From contig NZ_FNPH01000003.1 of NCBI RefSeq assembly GCF_900107255.1, positions 496,001-560,000 of the forward strand: a stretch of DNA of 64,000 nt, in the 5' to 3' direction. The notes under the pieces are model-generated. The model was not told the origin of the DNA. It ran no database searches and worked only from the letters and a program-made list of their open reading frames with translations. This DNA is from Micromonospora pattaloongensis. Lineage in GTDB: Bacteria > Actinomycetota > Actinomycetes > Mycobacteriales > Micromonosporaceae. The position numbers and the translations under genes are program-made. The first letter of the stretch is position 1. Each line of letters begins with the position of its first letter. Positions 19,134 through 28,061 of this stretch are shown in pieces.

Positions 19134-21140
19134 TCAGGCGAGCAGCCCCTCCAGCCGGCGGTTGACGGCGGCCAGCGTCGCCCGCACGGCCGCCTGCCGC
19201 GGGTCCCCCGCGACCAGGGCGGAGCCGACGAGCTGCTCCACCCAACCGTCGCAGACCAGCAGGACCACCACCGTCGCCACCTCGCAGCTGCCGAGCGGCA
19301 CGACCGCGGCCTGCTCCACGAAGCACCGGCCCCGTTCCGCGCTCTTCTCGGCCACCCGCAGCAACTCGTCGACCGCCGAGGCGGCCGCGACCGCACAGAG
19401 CCGCAGGACGTACCCGTCGACGGCCGGCCCGGTGGCGAGTCCGGCGGCACGTCGCCGGCCGGCCGCGAGCCGAACCTCCACAGTGGCGTCCATCCCGAAC
19501 GTGCTGACCTGGACGTGGTCGATGACGACGCGCGGACCCGGTCGACCGTTGGTGTTGAGCGGGCGGGGCGGCGCCACCTCGGTCGTGGTGAGCTGAGCCC
19601 CGGAGTACGACGCCCCCGCGCTGACCGGAGCGCCGCCGACGCTGCCGATCACCCCCGCCGCGGCGCCCGGGGCGGGGAACTCGGGCGCCCACTGGCCGGC
19701 GCCCACCGTGGTCGCGTCGGCCTCCTCCACCGCGCGGCGCCGACGGCGCGGCGCCTCGGCCGGGGCGTGCCCGACCGCACCCGCCCCCCGCTGCGGATTC
19801 AGTTGCGCGGGCACGTACGGCCCGCCGGCCACCGGCTGGTCGGGCAGGTTCTGCGGCGCCGCGGCGAGTCCCATCCGCTCCTGCAACAGCCGCGCCACGT
19901 GCCGGCTCACCTCCGCCGGATCGGCGCCGTCGGCGAGGTCGAGGCGGAGGCTGTGCGCCCCCGCCGGGGTGGTGCGCAGCGACGCGTCCCGCACCCCGGC
20001 GACGCCGCGTACGGCCGCGAGGATCGCGTTCACGTCAAAGCCCTCGGAGCGCTCCCGCGGCTGCGGGGGCACGTCCTCGCGCCGCAGGTGTGTGGCGATG
20101 CGGGAGAGGTCGGGCGTTTCGGCAGGGGGCTCCACGGCTGGCGGCTCCGGCACGGTGGGCACGTCTGGTTCGGCGGGAACCCGCTGCGGCAGCGTGTCGT
20201 CGGCGGCACCGACCGGCCCGGCCGGCGTTCGGTCGGATTGCGCAGGGGCGGGGCCGGGGAAGGCCGGCGGGGTGTCGTAGCCGGACGACGCCGGGCCGGG
20301 TTGACCGGTCTCGGCGCCGAGGTACGTCTGCTCGGGGTGGACGGCGGTGTCGCGTCGCAGCGCCGGTTCGACGGCGCGGGCCGGCGCGGGGTCGACGTCG
20401 CGGCCCGGCACGGGATCGGTGAGGCCGGTCCGCCACCGCGGCGCGGCCTCGCCCTCGGCCGGCCGCTGATCCGGCCGCCGCGGCTCGGCGGGCAGGTCGA
20501 AGCGCGGCCGCTCGGTTCCGGGCTGGACCCGGAACTCCGGCGGCACCTGGCGTCCAGTGGGCGTCGGCTGCTCGGCAGGGGTGGGAGCACCGGAGAGCGC
20601 ACGCGGCGGGGGCGGGGTCTCGCGCCAGCGCGCGAGTCCGGCGCCGGCGTCGGGCGGAGCGGGGGTGTCGAGCGCGTGCCGCGCCGCCGGCTCGGTGTCC
20701 GGCACGGGAGCCCCGGACGGCGGCTGCGGCGCGGACGGTTCGGCGGCCGCGGCGCGATCCCGCGCCGCGTCCTCCAGGTCCCCCTCGTACGGATAGGGCG
20801 GGGCGCTGGCCGGCGCGGGCAGCGCGAGTGGACCGGGGTCGGCGCGCCGCGGAGCGTGGGCCACCCCGTTGCTGCCCTCCCGCGTCTCCGGCAGCGGCGG
20901 CGGCCCCAGCAGCTCGGTGTAGCGCGCGGGCGGATCGGCCCAGCCGCGGGGCGCGCCGGGCTCGGCCTGCCGCCAGGCGGAGACGACGGGGTCCGGTCCC
21001 GGACCGAGAGCGGCACCGGCGCTGGACCATGCGGCATCCGACGCCGCCCACCCGGTGCCCGGCCGGCCCCGATCGTCCCGACCAGGTCCGTTACCGTTAT
21101 CTCCCGGCGCGGCGCTCCCGGGTTGCCCTGTTTCGTCCAC
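19134..21140 (-). CDS. Large Pro/Ala-rich hypothetical protein with two small conserved-looking domains
   Basis: 668 residues. Residues 1-365 are low-complexity (Pro, Ala, Gly, Glu, Arg) and probably disordered. Residues 370-425 (FDVNAILAAVRGVAGVRDAS...) look like a compact alpha/beta, ACT-like module. A second low-complexity linker follows, then a C-terminal alpha/beta domain at 535-668 (DHVQVSTFGMDATVEVRLA, VDGYVLRLCAVAAASAVDEL). No signal peptide or membrane helix. GTG 21140 has GAGGAG upstream. The repeated pattern of two folded islands in a disordered chain suggests a scaffold or regulator, but I do not recognise it. It is divergent from the TetR gene. Confidence 0.72.
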   Translation of the reverse strand: MDETGQPGSAAPGDNGNGPGRDDRGRPGTGWAASDAAWSSAGAALGPGPDPVVSAWRQAEPGAPRGWADPPARYTELLGPPPLPETREGSNGVAHAPRRADPGPLALPAPASAPPYPYEGDLEDAARDRAAAAEPSAPQPPSGAPVPDTEPAARHALDTPAPPDAGAGLARWRETPPPPRALSGAPTPAEQPTPTGRQVPPEFRVQPGTERPRFDLPAEPRRPDQRPAEGEAAPRWRTGLTDPVPGRDVDPAPARAVEPALRRDTAVHPEQTYLGAETGQPGPASSGYDTPPAFPGPAPAQSDRTPAGPVGAADDTLPQRVPAEPDVPTVPEPPAVEPPAETPDLSRIATHLRREDVPPQPRERSEGFDVNAILAAVRGVAGVRDASLRTTPAGAHSLRLDLADGADPAEVSRHVARLLQERMGLAAAPQNLPDQPVAGGPYVPAQLNPQRGAGAVGHAPAEAPRRRRRAVEEADATTVGAGQWAPEFPAPGAAAGVIGSVGGAPVSAGASYSGAQLTTTEVAPPRPLNTNGRPGPRVVIDHVQVSTFGMDATVEVRLAAGRRRAAGLATGPAVDGYVLRLCAVAAASAVDELLRVAEKSAERGRCFVEQAAVVPLGSCEVATVVVLLVCDGWVEQLVGSALVAGDPRQAAVRATLAAVNRRLEGLLA

Positions 21141-21292
21141 CGTGCGCTCCTCGGTCGCCCCCGCTGAGGTTACCGTGTGCTGACAGCGGCGATAAGTTGC
21201 AACGTCAGGCTAATTCGGCGGTCCTGGAATATGGCGAGCATCGCCACTGTTACGGCGACATTCGCCCGCATTGCGAAGACTCGGAGGTACAC

Positions 21293-21919
21293 ATGACCGG
21301 CGCACAGACCGCCGGCCGGCCGGCCCGCCTGCCGCGCTCGGCGCGCCGCAAGCAGCTGCTCGCCGCCGCGCAGGAGGTGTTCGTCGCCCAGGGCTACCAC
21401 TCGGCGGCCATGGACGACATCGCTGAGCGCGCCGGCGTCTCCAAGCCCGTGCTCTACCAGCACTTCCCGGGCAAGCTCGAGCTCTACCTCGCACTGCTGG
21501 AGACCCACTGCGACGCGATAGTCGCCCGGGTCCACGCCGCGATGGCGGCCACCTCCGACAACAAGGAGCGCGTCAAGGGCGCGGTCCAGGCGTACTTCGA
21601 CTTCGTCGACCACGAGGACGAGGCGTTCCGGCTGGTGTTCGAGTCCGACCTGCGCAACGAGCCGGCCGTGGCCGAGCGGGTCGCGCGGGTGGAGAAGGGC
21701 TGCATCGCGGCGATCACCGACACGATCATCTCGGACACCGGCGTGAGCCGCTCCCGGGCCGAGCTGCTCGCCTCCGGTCTGGTGGGCGCGGCCGAGACGG
21801 CCGCGCAGTTCTGGCTGGCGAACGGCCGGCAGGTGCCGAAGGCCGAGGCGGAGACGTTGCTCGCCGCCCTGATCTGGCGCGGTATCGCGAGCTTTCCGTT
21901 GCAGGGCGAGTCAGCCTGA
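21293..21919 (+). CDS. TetR-family transcriptional regulator
   Basis: 208 residues. The N-terminal TetR helix-turn-helix is typical: RKQLLAAAQEVFVAQGYHSA, then MDDIAERAGVSKPVLYQHF and PGKLELYLALL. The C-terminal ligand domain has no recognised specificity. ATG 21293 follows CGGAGGTAC. A small palindrome TGGCGA-GCA-TCGCCA at 21232-21246, about 47 bases before the start, is a possible own operator. The next gene (DUF3107) is 66 bases downstream; this TetR/DUF3107 pairing is likely one transcription unit. Confidence 0.93.
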   Translation: MTGAQTAGRPARLPRSARRKQLLAAAQEVFVAQGYHSAAMDDIAERAGVSKPVLYQHFPGKLELYLALLETHCDAIVARVHAAMAATSDNKERVKGAVQAYFDFVDHEDEAFRLVFESDLRNEPAVAERVARVEKGCIAAITDTIISDTGVSRSRAELLASGLVGAAETAAQFWLANGRQVPKAEAETLLAALIWRGIASFPLQGESA

Positions 21920-21985
21920 CCGTCGCCTCCGACAATCGGCTAGCCTTCGCAAGGGTGCAGTTTTCGCCCGGATGAGGAGGGCCCC

Positions 21986-22210
21986 GTGGAGGTCAAGATC
22001 GGCGTGCAGTACGCGCCGCGCGAGCTGGTCGTGGAAAGCTCGCAGACGCCGGCCGAGATCGAGCAGATCGTCACCGACGCCATCGCCAACGAGGGAACGC
22101 TCTCGCTGACCGACGAGAAGGGCCGCCGGATCATCGTGCCGGTGAGCAAGGTCGCCTACGTGGAGATCGCCGAGGCGTCACCCCGGGCGGTCGGCTTCAC
22201 CGCCCGCTGA
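21986..22210 (+). CDS. DUF3107 family protein
   Basis: 74 residues, full length for this small actinobacterial family. It starts MEVKIGVQYAPRELVVES and has the pattern of a two-layer alpha/beta fold; the C-terminal KVAYVEIAEASPRAVGF is characteristic. GTG 21986 sits after GATGAGGAGGG. Function is unknown. It follows the TetR gene on the same strand and ends just before a strong hairpin shared with the converging ferritin-like gene. Confidence 0.93.
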   Translation: MEVKIGVQYAPRELVVESSQTPAEIEQIVTDAIANEGTLSLTDEKGRRIIVPVSKVAYVEIAEASPRAVGFTAR

Positions 22211-22224
22211 CTTGCGGCGGCCGC

Positions 22225-22251
22225 GCCGGCCACGGGCCACCCGTGGCCGGC
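22225..22251. terminator. Bidirectional hairpin terminator
   Basis: GCCGGCCACGGG pairs perfectly with CCCGTGGCCGGC over a 3-base loop. It lies between the converging DUF3107 (+) and ferritin-like (-) genes. Confidence 0.85.
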
Positions 22252-22276
22252 GGGGAACATCCCGCGGGGGAACCGC

Positions 22277-22936
22277 TCAGTTGTTGAGGCCGACGGCGGT
22301 CATCCGCCCGGTGTGCGCGGCGGTGAGCCGTTTGAAGAGCGCCGCCACCCCCGCCTGGTCGCCCGTTCCCTCGACGACCAGCACGGTCAGCGCGACCCGT
22401 TCGGCCGCCACCCGCTGCGCCTGCGACAGCGCCTCCCCCACCAGCCGCCGCGCCCACATCGACAGCCGGTTCGCGAGCTTGGGATCGGCGGCGATCGCCG
22501 CCCGGATCTCGTGGCAGGCGTAGTCGGCGTACTGCGAGTCGTGCAGCACGTCGAGCACCAGTTGGCGGTCGGGCTCGGCCAGACAGGCCGCGACCTCCCG
22601 GAAGAAGTCGTCGGCGATGCTGTCGCCCACGTACGCCTTGGTGAGCGCCTCCAGCCAGTCCTTGGGCTCGGTCGAGTCGTGGTACTCGTGCAGCGCCGCC
22701 ACGTACGGCGTCATCGCCTCGGCCGGCTCCACCCCCAACTCGGTCAACCGCGTCGCGAGCCGGCGGTAGTTGACGATCTCGACGGCGGCCATCTCGCTGA
22801 GCACCGCCCGGCGGTGCAGATCCGGGGCGAGCCGGGCGTCGGCGGCCATCCGGTCGAAGGCGAGCAACTCGCCGTAGGCGACCATGCCGAGCAACTCGAC
22901 GAGGGCGGGGCCGGTCGGATTCGGGGCTTCGGACAC
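22277..22936 (-). CDS. Ferritin-like fold protein (MiaE-like)
   Basis: 219 residues, mostly alpha-helical. Candidate di-iron ligands: YGELLAFDRM, SEMAAVEIVNYRRL (Glu-x-x-x-x near the second helix), and a later DDFFREVA/HDSQYADYACHEI pair. In actinobacteria such proteins are annotated as ferritin-like or as relatives of the tRNA hydroxylase MiaE; a tRNA role is not established by the sequence. It starts at ATG 22936. It is divergent from the DEAD-box helicase gene, a pairing that recurs in actinobacteria and may hint at an RNA-linked function (inference). Confidence 0.85.
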   Translation of the reverse strand: MSEAPNPTGPALVELLGMVAYGELLAFDRMAADARLAPDLHRRAVLSEMAAVEIVNYRRLATRLTELGVEPAEAMTPYVAALHEYHDSTEPKDWLEALTKAYVGDSIADDFFREVAACLAEPDRQLVLDVLHDSQYADYACHEIRAAIAADPKLANRLSMWARRLVGEALSQAQRVAAERVALTVLVVEGTGDQAGVAALFKRLTAAHTGRMTAVGLNN

Positions 22937-23239
22937 GCCCGCAGGTTACCGTCCGGGCCGACGTGGGCGCAGAACCCCGGTTTGGCGGAAACACGGCGGC
23001 CGGGGTAACGGGCGTCACATTTCAGCACCCCGCCGTCCCGCGGCCGATGACGAGGTGGGGCCGTATTCTGCCGGGTCGGGTAAGATGGTGGGAGTTGCCG
23101 CGGGCGTCGAGATCATTTAACCGCTTCCCCGCGACGCGCGTGCGGCCCGCGATCCATAGATCGCGTGTGGCCCGCGCCATACCGAAGACGCGCCCTTGGG
23201 ATCACGGGGCGCACCACGAGAGGGCACCCCTAACACCCT
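22937..23239 (+). promoter_or_regulatory. Divergent control region and long leader of the DEAD-box helicase gene
   Basis: 303 bases without a gene. On the plus strand the part before ATG 23240 can fold: GCGATC-CATA-GATCGC near 23150, and GGGCGC-type pairing just before the start. A structured long leader is typical for RNA-helicase genes that control their own mRNA. No clear -35/-10 pair was found. Confidence 0.35.
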
Positions 23240-24889
23240 ATGACCACAACGAACGACACACAGGCCGGCGAGCAGCCGGCCGACCGGGCGCCGGTGCGCC
23301 CGGAGACACCCACCTTCGCCGAGCTCGGCGCCCGTCCGGAGACCGTCGAGGCGCTGGCCGCGATCGGCATCGTCCACGCGTTCGCCATCCAGGAGTACGC
23401 GCTGCCGATCGCGCTGCGCGGCACCGACCTGATCGGCCAGGCGCCGACCGGCACCGGCAAGACCTTCGGTTTCGGCATCCCGCTGATCGACCGGGTCCTC
23501 GCCCCCGCGGAGGGCGGCGACGGCCTGCCGCAGGCGCTGGTCGTGGTACCGACCCGCGAGCTCGGCCTGCAGGTCGCCAAGGACCTCGCGGCGGCCGGCA
23601 AGACCCGCGGCGTGCGGGTGCTGCCGATCTACGGCGGCGTGGCGTACGAGCCGCAGATCGACACGCTGCGCAACGGCGTGGAGATCCTGGTCGGCACGCC
23701 GGGGCGCCTGATGGACCTCGCCAAGCAGAAGCACCTGCGGCTGGACCGGGTCCGGGCGCTGGTGCTCGACGAGGCCGACCGGATGCTGGACCTCGGCTTC
23801 CTCGACGACGTCGAGAAGATCCTGGCGATGCTGCCGGAGGACCGGCAGACCATGCTCTTCTCCGCCACCATGCCCGACCCGATCGTCGCGCTGGCCCGGC
23901 GCTTCCTGCGCCAGCCGGTGACGATCCACGCCGGGCACACCGCCGAGACCGGCCCGTCCCCGCTCACCAAGCAGGTCGTCTACCGGACGCACCCGCTGAA
24001 CAAGATCGAGATCGTGGCGCGCATCCTGCAGTCGCACGAGCGGGGCCTCACCATGATCTTCACCCGCACCAAGCGCGCCGCCGACCGCGTCGCCGAGGAC
24101 CTCGACTTCCGCGGTTTCGCGGCCGCGGCGGTCCACGGCGACCTGGGCCAGGGCGCCCGGGAGCGGGCGCTGCGGGCGTTCCGCGCCGGCAAGATCGACG
24201 TACTGGTCGCGACGGACGTGGCGGCCCGCGGCCTCGACGTCTCCGGCGTCACGCACGTCATCAACTACGACTGCCCCGAGGACCCCGACACGTACACGCA
24301 CCGGATCGGCCGCACCGGCCGGGCCGGCGCCACCGGCGTCGCGGTCACCTTCGTCGACTGGGAGGACATGCCGCGCTGGCGGCTGATCGACAAGTCGCTC
24401 GGGCTGGAGCTGCCGGAGCCGCCGGAGACGTACCACACCTCGGCCTGGCTCTACACCGACCTCGACATCCCCACCGACGTCTCGGGCACGCTGCCGAGCG
24501 CCGAGCGCACCCGCGCCGGGCTGGCGGCGGAGGTCGAGGAGGACCTCGGCGGGCGTCCGCGCGGTGGCCGGCGCGGCGAGGGCGGCGGACGCCGCGGCGA
24601 TGGCGGCGCACGCCGTCCCCGCTCCCGGCAGCGCGCCGACGACGAGGGCGCGCCGCGTCCCGAGTCCGCCGCGGAGGCGGGCGAGGAGTCGGAGCGGCCG
24701 CCCCGGCAGCGGCGACGCCGCCGGGCCGGGCAGGTCGTCGCCGGCGAGGCCGGCGGCGCGACGCCGGACGTCTCGGCCGCGGCCGAGGTCGGCGCGGCGG
24801 AGGCCGGCGAGGGCGGCGCCAAGCCGCGCCGCCGCCGGCGGCGCGGTGGCCGGGGCTCGCGTGGCGGGGCGACCGCCGCGGACAGCTGA
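23240..24889 (+). CDS. DEAD/DEAH-box RNA helicase with basic Arg/Gly-rich tail
   Basis: 549 residues. Motifs in order: Q motif (TFAELGARPETVEAL with a downstream Gln), Walker A APTGTGKT, VVPTREL, VGTPGRL, VLDEADRMLD, LFSATM, then the second RecA domain with IFTRTKRAADR, ATDVAARGLDVSGV and HRIGRTGRAG. After about residue 430 a low-complexity tail ([23 protein letters not shown]) should bind RNA. It unwinds RNA duplexes in ribosome assembly, cold response or decay. ATG 23240 is supported by the conserved domain start. It ends before a strong terminator. Confidence 0.95.
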   Translation: MTTTNDTQAGEQPADRAPVRPETPTFAELGARPETVEALAAIGIVHAFAIQEYALPIALRGTDLIGQAPTGTGKTFGFGIPLIDRVLAPAEGGDGLPQALVVVPTRELGLQVAKDLAAAGKTRGVRVLPIYGGVAYEPQIDTLRNGVEILVGTPGRLMDLAKQKHLRLDRVRALVLDEADRMLDLGFLDDVEKILAMLPEDRQTMLFSATMPDPIVALARRFLRQPVTIHAGHTAETGPSPLTKQVVYRTHPLNKIEIVARILQSHERGLTMIFTRTKRAADRVAEDLDFRGFAAAAVHGDLGQGARERALRAFRAGKIDVLVATDVAARGLDVSGVTHVINYDCPEDPDTYTHRIGRTGRAGATGVAVTFVDWEDMPRWRLIDKSLGLELPEPPETYHTSAWLYTDLDIPTDVSGTLPSAERTRAGLAAEVEEDLGGRPRGGRRGEGGGRRGDGGARRPRSRQRADDEGAPRPESAAEAGEESERPPRQRRRRRAGQVVAGEAGGATPDVSAAAEVGAAEAGEGGAKPRRRRRRGGRGSRGGATAADS

Positions 24890-24908
24890 CCTCTGCGCGA
24901 CAGCGCGA

Positions 24909-24956
24909 TTGTGGCCCGGACATGAGCCCCGAAAGGGGGCTCGTGCCGGGCCACAA
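24909..24956 (+). terminator. Terminator of the DEAD-box helicase gene
   Basis: Stem of TTGTGGCCCGG with its complement, an A bulge, then CAT/GTG and GAGCCCC/GGGGCTC around a 5-base loop, about 21 bp in all. It begins 20 bases after the stop codon. Confidence 0.88.
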
Positions 24957-25112
24957 CTGGAGTGGAGCGTAGGTTCACCGTCCTGACCCGACTGTCGAAC
25001 GAGGACGAGTCGACGGTCACACCCTCGCTGGCGCCCTCCGCGGCTGAGTCGTGGTGGCGTCGACGAGCGGCCACGCGGATAGGCTGAGAAGGGCGAACGC
25101 GAGGAGGTGAGG

Positions 25113-26108
25113 ATGTTCAAGCTTCCGAAGGCGCCCGACCAGCCCGGAACCGCCCGGGACGGGCGAAACTGGCCGGACAACTTCAACGACAGGTTGACCG
25201 CGCCGCTGCCCACCTTCCGCGAGCTGTTCCAGATGTTCCGCGAGCTCGGGCCGCGCGGCGACCTGGGCGAGGCGGCCCGGATCCCGGTCGCCCGCCCACC
25301 CGCGCTACCGCGCGCCGACGCCGGGCAGACGATGGTGACCTGGGTCGGACACGCGACGTACGTGATCCAGATCGGCGGCCTGACCGTGCTCACCGACCCG
25401 GTCTGGTCGGACAAGATCCCGGGGGTACGGCCGCGAGTCACCCCCGTCGGGGTGCCGTGGGAGTCCCTGCCCCGCATCGACGCCGTCGTCATCAGCCACA
25501 ACCACTACGACCACCTCGACACGCCCACCATCCGCCGGGTGCCCCGCGCCACGCCCGTGCTCGTCCCGGCGAAGCTGGCCGGCTGGTTCCGGCGGCGCGG
25601 CTTCCGGGACGTGACCGAGCTCGACTGGTGGGAGTCGCGCGAGATCGCGCCGGCCGGGTCGACCGCGGGCGGGGTGCGGTTCGACTTCGTGCCGGCGCAC
25701 CACTGGAGTCGACGCACCCTCACCGACACCAACAAGAGCCTCTGGGGCGGCTGGGTGCTGACCGCCGACGACGGCACCCGCATCTACTTCGCCGGCGACA
25801 CCGGGTACGGCCACTGGTTCGGCCAGATCGCCGACCGCTATCCCGGCATCGACCTGGCGCTGCTACCGATCGGCGCGTACGAGCCCAACTGGTTCATGAA
25901 GCCCGTCCACCTCAACCCGGAGGAGGCCGTGCAGGCGTGCCTCGACGTCGGGGCGCGCCGGATGGCGAGCATGCACTGGGGCACGTTCGTGCTCTCGGCG
26001 GAGCCGTTGCTGGAACCGGTGGAGCGGGCGACCAGGGCGTGGGAGGCCGCCGGGCGGCCGCGCGACGACCTCTGGAACATGGCGGTCGGCGAAACCCGGA
26101 TCATGTAG
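25113..26108 (+). CDS. MBL-fold metallo-hydrolase (NAPE-PLD/UlaG-like)
   Basis: About 331 residues. The zinc-binding motif SHNHYDHLD (HxHxDH) is intact, with further ligands in VPAHHWSRR, YFAGDTGYG and SMHWGTF. The fold and the early VTWVGHATYVIQIG place it with the NAPE-PLD-like branch of beta-lactamase-fold enzymes, which act on phosphodiester or lactone bonds. ATG 25113 lies 5-6 bases after GAGGAGG; GTG 25107 overlaps that site and is less likely. It is followed after 2 bases by a methyltransferase gene, so the two are probably co-translated. Confidence 0.93.
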   Translation: MFKLPKAPDQPGTARDGRNWPDNFNDRLTAPLPTFRELFQMFRELGPRGDLGEAARIPVARPPALPRADAGQTMVTWVGHATYVIQIGGLTVLTDPVWSDKIPGVRPRVTPVGVPWESLPRIDAVVISHNHYDHLDTPTIRRVPRATPVLVPAKLAGWFRRRGFRDVTELDWWESREIAPAGSTAGGVRFDFVPAHHWSRRTLTDTNKSLWGGWVLTADDGTRIYFAGDTGYGHWFGQIADRYPGIDLALLPIGAYEPNWFMKPVHLNPEEAVQACLDVGARRMASMHWGTFVLSAEPLLEPVERATRAWEAAGRPRDDLWNMAVGETRIM

Positions 26109-26110
26109 GT

Positions 26111-27271
26111 ATGCCGGAACAGCTCACCGACGCGCTCGCCGAGGTACGCGCGTTGCTCCTCGATCCCGCGCTCACCCGTGCGGTCGCCGCCGGACGCCGA
26201 CGCAACGCCACGCCCGCCTCCGTCCGGGCCGAGCTGCGGCCGGTCACGCTGAAGGCCGGCCCGCGGCTGCAGATCGTGACAAACGACGGCGCGCGCCCGC
26301 ACACCCGCAACGTGACGCCCGGGGTGGAGGCGGAGGAAGCGGTCGACGCGCTGCTGGCGGAGCCGTTCGGCAACTGGCACGTCGAGACCGCCACCTCGAC
26401 GGTGCAGGTCCGGGTGACGAAGAAGGGCGACGCCCAGGTGCACCGTTCGACGGCGGGGCGCGTCGCGACGACGACGACGCACGACCGGGAGAAGAACTAC
26501 CTGCTGGACCCCGGCGACCCGCTCTTCGCCGCTATCGGCGCGAACGCCGCCAAGCGCCGCCAGGTGGACGCGTTCCTGCGGGCACTGGCCGCGACCCTGC
26601 CGGAGACGGTGTTCACCGAGGCCCGCGCCGAGCCGCTGCGCGTGGTGGATCTCGGCTGCGGCAACGCGTACCTGACGTTCGCGGCGTACCGCTATCTCTC
26701 CGAACGCGGTCTGGACGTCGAGGTGACCGGGGTCGACGTCCGTGAGGACCAGCGGCGGCGCAACACCGCGCTCGCCGAGCAGCTCGGGTACGGCGACCGG
26801 GTGCGCTTCGTCGCCGGCACGATCCTGGACGCGCACGTCGACCCCGCGCCGGACCTGGTGCTCGCGCTGCACGCCTGTGACACCGCCACCGACGAGGCGC
26901 TCGCCCGGGCGGTGCGGTGGCGGGCCCGCTGGGTGCTGGCCGCCCCGTGCTGCCACCACGACATCGCCGCCCAGCTGCGGCGCAACCCCGCCCCGGAGCC
27001 GTACAGCCTGCTCACCGCCCAGGGAATCCTGCGGGAACGTTTCGCCGACGTGCTCACCGACTCGCTGCGGGCGGCGCTGTTGCGGCTGCGCGGTTACCGC
27101 GTCGACGTGGTGGAGTTCGTCGGCTCCGAGCACACCCCGCGCAACCTGCTGCTGCGTGCCCGGCGCGGTGACGCCGAGCCGACCGCGCAGCAGCGGACGG
27201 AGTACGACGCCCTGGTCACCGCCTGGGGCGTGACGCCCCGGCTGCACACCCTGCTCGCGGATTCACCCTGA
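26111..27271 (+). CDS. Class I SAM-dependent methyltransferase (Methyltransf_32-like)
   Basis: 386 residues. An N-terminal domain of about 150 residues is followed by the Rossmann core with VVDLGCGNAYLTF (SAM loop), EVTGVDVRED and VLALHACDTATDEAL. The motif APCCHHDIAAQL is typical of the METTL25/PF13679-like group. Substrate unknown; members are thought to act on RNA or protein. It starts at ATG 26111, 2 bases after the MBL gene, and continues that operon. Degenerate short repeats (TGATCG-CGTCCCC type) begin at its stop codon. Confidence 0.9.
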   Translation: MPEQLTDALAEVRALLLDPALTRAVAAGRRRNATPASVRAELRPVTLKAGPRLQIVTNDGARPHTRNVTPGVEAEEAVDALLAEPFGNWHVETATSTVQVRVTKKGDAQVHRSTAGRVATTTTHDREKNYLLDPGDPLFAAIGANAAKRRQVDAFLRALAATLPETVFTEARAEPLRVVDLGCGNAYLTFAAYRYLSERGLDVEVTGVDVREDQRRRNTALAEQLGYGDRVRFVAGTILDAHVDPAPDLVLALHACDTATDEALARAVRWRARWVLAAPCCHHDIAAQLRRNPAPEPYSLLTAQGILRERFADVLTDSLRAALLRLRGYRVDVVEFVGSEHTPRNLLLRARRGDAEPTAQQRTEYDALVTAWGVTPRLHTLLADSP

Positions 27272-27325
27272 TCGCCGTCCCCAGGCGTGATCGCGGTCGT
27301 CCCCGCGGTGATCGTCGTCCCCGCG

Positions 27326-27709
27326 CTAATCGCCGTCGCCGGAGCGCCGCGCGGTCGGGCCCGGCTGCTCCGCGGCGGTCGGGAACGGCACGACGTTGCC
27401 GGGACCGGCGGCGTTGCCTGCCGCGGTGAAGGCGTTCCACGAGATGTCCACCAGCAACCGCTTGAGCTCCGCGTGCCGCTCCGCGGCGCTGTGCTGCAGC
27501 GCCATCCGGACCCCGAGCACGACGGCGACGAGCGTGGTCGTGACGGCCCCGGCGCCGGCCAGCACGTGCAGCCCGGACGGCTCGCGCCCGTTGACCACCA
27601 GGATCAGCAGCCAGGTCCAGAAGCCTGCGGCGAAGACCGCGGCCTTGGCCACGAAGAAGAGGCTGACGGCGCCGGGCCGGTGCGGGACGGGGGAAGCGAG
27701 AGCGGCCAT
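27326..27709 (-). CDS. Hypothetical protein with two membrane segments
   Basis: 127 residues. Two hydrophobic helices (about 17-40, AKAAVFAAGFWTWLLILVV; and about 47-70, VLAGAGAVTTTLVAVVLGV) are followed by a soluble C-terminal tail of about 55 residues (HSAAERHAELKRLLVDIS...). ATG 27709 was chosen because the hydrophobic domain starts soon after; the frame upstream is Arg/Pro-rich. I do not recognise a family. It converges with the methyltransferase gene. Confidence 0.6.
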   Translation of the reverse strand: MAALASPVPHRPGAVSLFFVAKAAVFAAGFWTWLLILVVNGREPSGLHVLAGAGAVTTTLVAVVLGVRMALQHSAAERHAELKRLLVDISWNAFTAAGNAAGPGNVVPFPTAAEQPGPTARRSGDGD

Positions 27710-27822
27710 CAGGTCCTCGTCACGTGGGGCGTGGGAGTCAGTGGGGCGTCGGAAGCGATCGGCCCGTCGAAGCGACGAGCATAGTGGACGTAGCCGGTTG
27801 GTGACGGGACGAGTTCTGTCAA

Positions 27823-27861
27823 TGCGGGTTCCCGCTGCCCCCCAGCCAGCGGGATCCCGCA
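27823..27861. repeat. Imperfect hairpins in the 27710-28061 gap
   Basis: TGCGGGTTCCCGCTG (27823-27837) pairs with 27847-27861 at 14 of 15 positions. A second, perfect 7-bp hairpin AGTCCCG-CGAA-CGGGACT lies at 27963-27980, just after TACAAT at 27953-27958, which could be a -10 box for the XRE gene. No gene is seen in this 352-base gap. Confidence 0.4.
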
Positions 27862-28061
27862 CCGACACCCCCGCGGCCGCGGCTGACGGCCGGCCCTGGC
27901 GATGAACCGGCACCGGTTGCCCGGAGGCGGGTGCCGGTCGCGCGGACGGCCTTACAATAGGCAGTCCCGCGAACGGGACTCATCGGTCGATCGGTCAGGG
28001 TATGTCACTGATTCCCGGTACTACCCTCAGGTGACCGCGAATCGTGGAAGGACATCGACGG

